A DNA stretch of 59,365 nucleotides. Origin: Clostridiales bacterium (GTDB taxonomy: Bacteria; Bacillota; Clostridia; Christensenellales; Aristaeellaceae). The position numbers and the translations under genes are program-made. The stretch covers positions 1 to 59,365 of the forward strand of contig SVGL01000014.1 in the NCBI GenBank assembly GCA_015056325.1, given 5' to 3'. This document shows, one piece after another, positions 58,687-59,365 of the stretch (position 1 is its first letter; each line of letters starts with the position of its first letter). The notes below the pieces were generated by a model. That model did not search any database. It saw only the letters and a list, made by a program, of their open reading frames with translations, and was not told the DNA's origin.

Positions 58687-58718
58687 AAGGTGCGCTTTAT
58701 AGGCGTACCTTCTTTTTT
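58685..58718 (+). terminator. Terminator of the cargo genes
   Basis: AGAAGGTGCGC (58685-58695) pairs with GCGTACCTTCT (58703-58713, one wobble), then TTTTT. Confidence 0.88.
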
Positions 58719-59199
58719 GTTGGAGCTGGCCTCTGTGTCCGTTATTTGATTTATATAAAAAATTATGGTAAACGTGGCAGGAGGAGCATTTAAGGAAAGC
58801 CCTCTGGATGTTGCATAATATACCGTCTGTATAGAAAGTGCTCCCTACCGGGTGCGTATTCACTAAGGAATGCTTACCTTCAAAGTCTTTTATTAACTTG
58901 CTAATTACATCACACTTTCAATATAGTTCGGTGCGTCTGTCATGGAATACCGGTATGTTGCTGCGGATATCCGTGAGTATCTGCATATTGCAGATAGCAG
59001 ATATCACATCTTCACTACAGCGGAGATTTTTATTTTGGATATGTCAGGTTGTGCGTCGCGCCTCGCCTTCTGCGAGGCGTGACCCCTGCATTGCGAGGCG
59101 CGTCTGTCACGCGCCGTGCCCCGGACAAGCAGCACCACAGCACCACGAGGGAGCATCCGCAACCGGAGGGGCTCAAGAAAGATCGCGCGAACGGGATTC
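58719..59199. other. Intergenic stretch with hairpins and no clear gene
   Basis: No gene with a ribosome site is evident. An open frame 58942-59082 (MEYRYVAADIREYLHIADS...) has protein-like wording but no ribosome site and could be a remnant. CGCCTCGC/GCGAGGCG (59059-59079) and GGCGCGT/ACGCGCC (59097-59115) form hairpins. Confidence 0.5.
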
Positions 59200-59301
59200 T
59201 TAAGGGGTGAAACCCCTTAAGTAGAGTCCAGAGACGGAGTCTCTGCCAGATTGTCAAGGCAGAGCCTTGACCGAGAGACCAGAGAGCAGCGCTCTCTGGT
59301 C
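59200..59301. repeat. Array of four consecutive hairpins
   Basis: TTAAGGGG/CCCCTTAA (59200-59220), AGAGAC/GTCTCT (59230-59244), TCAAGGC/GCCTTGA (59254-59270) and GACCAGAGAGC/GCTCTCTGGTC (59277-59301). All have 3-5 nt loops and lie within about 100 nt. The last overlaps the stop codon of the minus-strand gene. Confidence 0.7.
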
Positions 59302-59365
59302 ACCTCTCCAGCACAGCGTCCAGCTGACGGCTGAAGACCGTGGCGGCGGCGCCGATGATGCCCGC
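59300..59365 (-). CDS. C-terminal end of an unidentified protein, cut by the window
   Basis: Minus strand from the window edge reads AGIIGAAATVFSRQLDAVLER then TGA (59302-59300). The AGIIGAA string resembles the C-terminal helix of ROK-family sugar kinases (DAGIIGAA), a weak clue from 21 residues only. Confidence 0.4.
   Translation of the reverse strand, partial: AGIIGAAATVFSRQLDAVLER

Larger units (their letters stand above)
54290..58718. mobile_element. Candidate integrative element with tyrosine integrase
   Basis: One end is marked by the lysS fragment and the integrase; the other end is not located. Contents: integrase (minus), four repeated operator-promoters, two matching stem-loops, three paralogs and one further gene (plus). 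No conjugation or replication gene is visible, so it may be a small mobilisable or satellite element, or a degraded one. The right boundary given is only the last gene's terminator. Confidence 0.55.

Noticed and set aside
58942..59082. 46-codon plus-strand frame MEYRYVAADIREYLHI...
   Set aside because: Protein-like wording but no ribosome site, promoter or homologue that I recognise, and its 3' end runs into a hairpin.

Overview
The window looks like chromosomal DNA of an uncultured, anaerobic gut or rumen Clostridia (Bacillota). Evidence: GC-rich genes with strong AGGAGG ribosome sites, consensus sigma-A promoters, rho-independent terminators, an NAD-linked trimeric [FeFe] hydrogenase, oligopeptide uptake, xylose and plant-fibre enzymes, and Firmicutes families such as YitT, DUF4358, MBOAT and BspA-like leucine-rich repeats. 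Genus cannot be read from sequence alone.

Layout. 1-5045: end of an Opp/Dpp binding protein, two permeases (one with an added extracellular domain) and a fused two-ATPase subunit. 5095-5309: two tRNA-Ser genes. 5521-8810: small membrane protein, a decayed membrane gene, xylulokinase, secreted SH3 protein. 8817-13339 (minus): thioredoxin reductase, pyruvyl-transferase-like protein, VanY-type peptidase, RNase Z. 13464-16881: M20 amidohydrolase, nucleotidyltransferase, GalE. 16901-22020: tightly coupled tubulin-like and actin-like genes, the most striking chromosomal find. 22041-28458: YitT, SpoU methyltransferase, an AT-rich inserted gene, a propeller-like membrane protein, HAD hydrolase, MerR/TipA regulator, membrane protein. 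28626-37147: one operon of ten genes with a sensory hydrogenase module (DRTGG, anti-sigma-like ATPase, HydS-like hydrogenase, DRTGG, PHP) followed by HydC, a second ATPase, a [2Fe-2S] protein, HydB and HydA. 37218-42961: GH5, a GH88 fragment, an insertion-sequence scar, a secreted transglutaminase-like protein, an esterase. 43127-46676: divergent two-component system and a duplicated-domain secreted protein. 46881-50602: an O-acylation operon (MBOAT, DHHW, SGNH, DUF4358). 50810-53832: a large secreted C39-like/Ig-like/LRR gene broken by three frameshifts.

53840 to the end is accessory. A 3'-terminal lysS fragment lies beside a tyrosine integrase, followed by three paralogous genes of unknown function. 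Four copies of one operator-promoter element (TGTCC-N8-GGACA, 10 nt, TATAAT, then a short hairpin) occur here, three of them directly ahead of the paralogs. The paralog set is bracketed by two matching 52-53 nt stem-loops, and a fourth unknown gene follows. This cassette is the best candidate for an undescribed mobile system.

Across the window, four copies of a roughly 80-bp palindromic dispersed repeat occur in intergenic DNA, and two terminator-like inverted repeats have their arms split by inserted DNA (an AT-rich gene; an IS3-like remnant).
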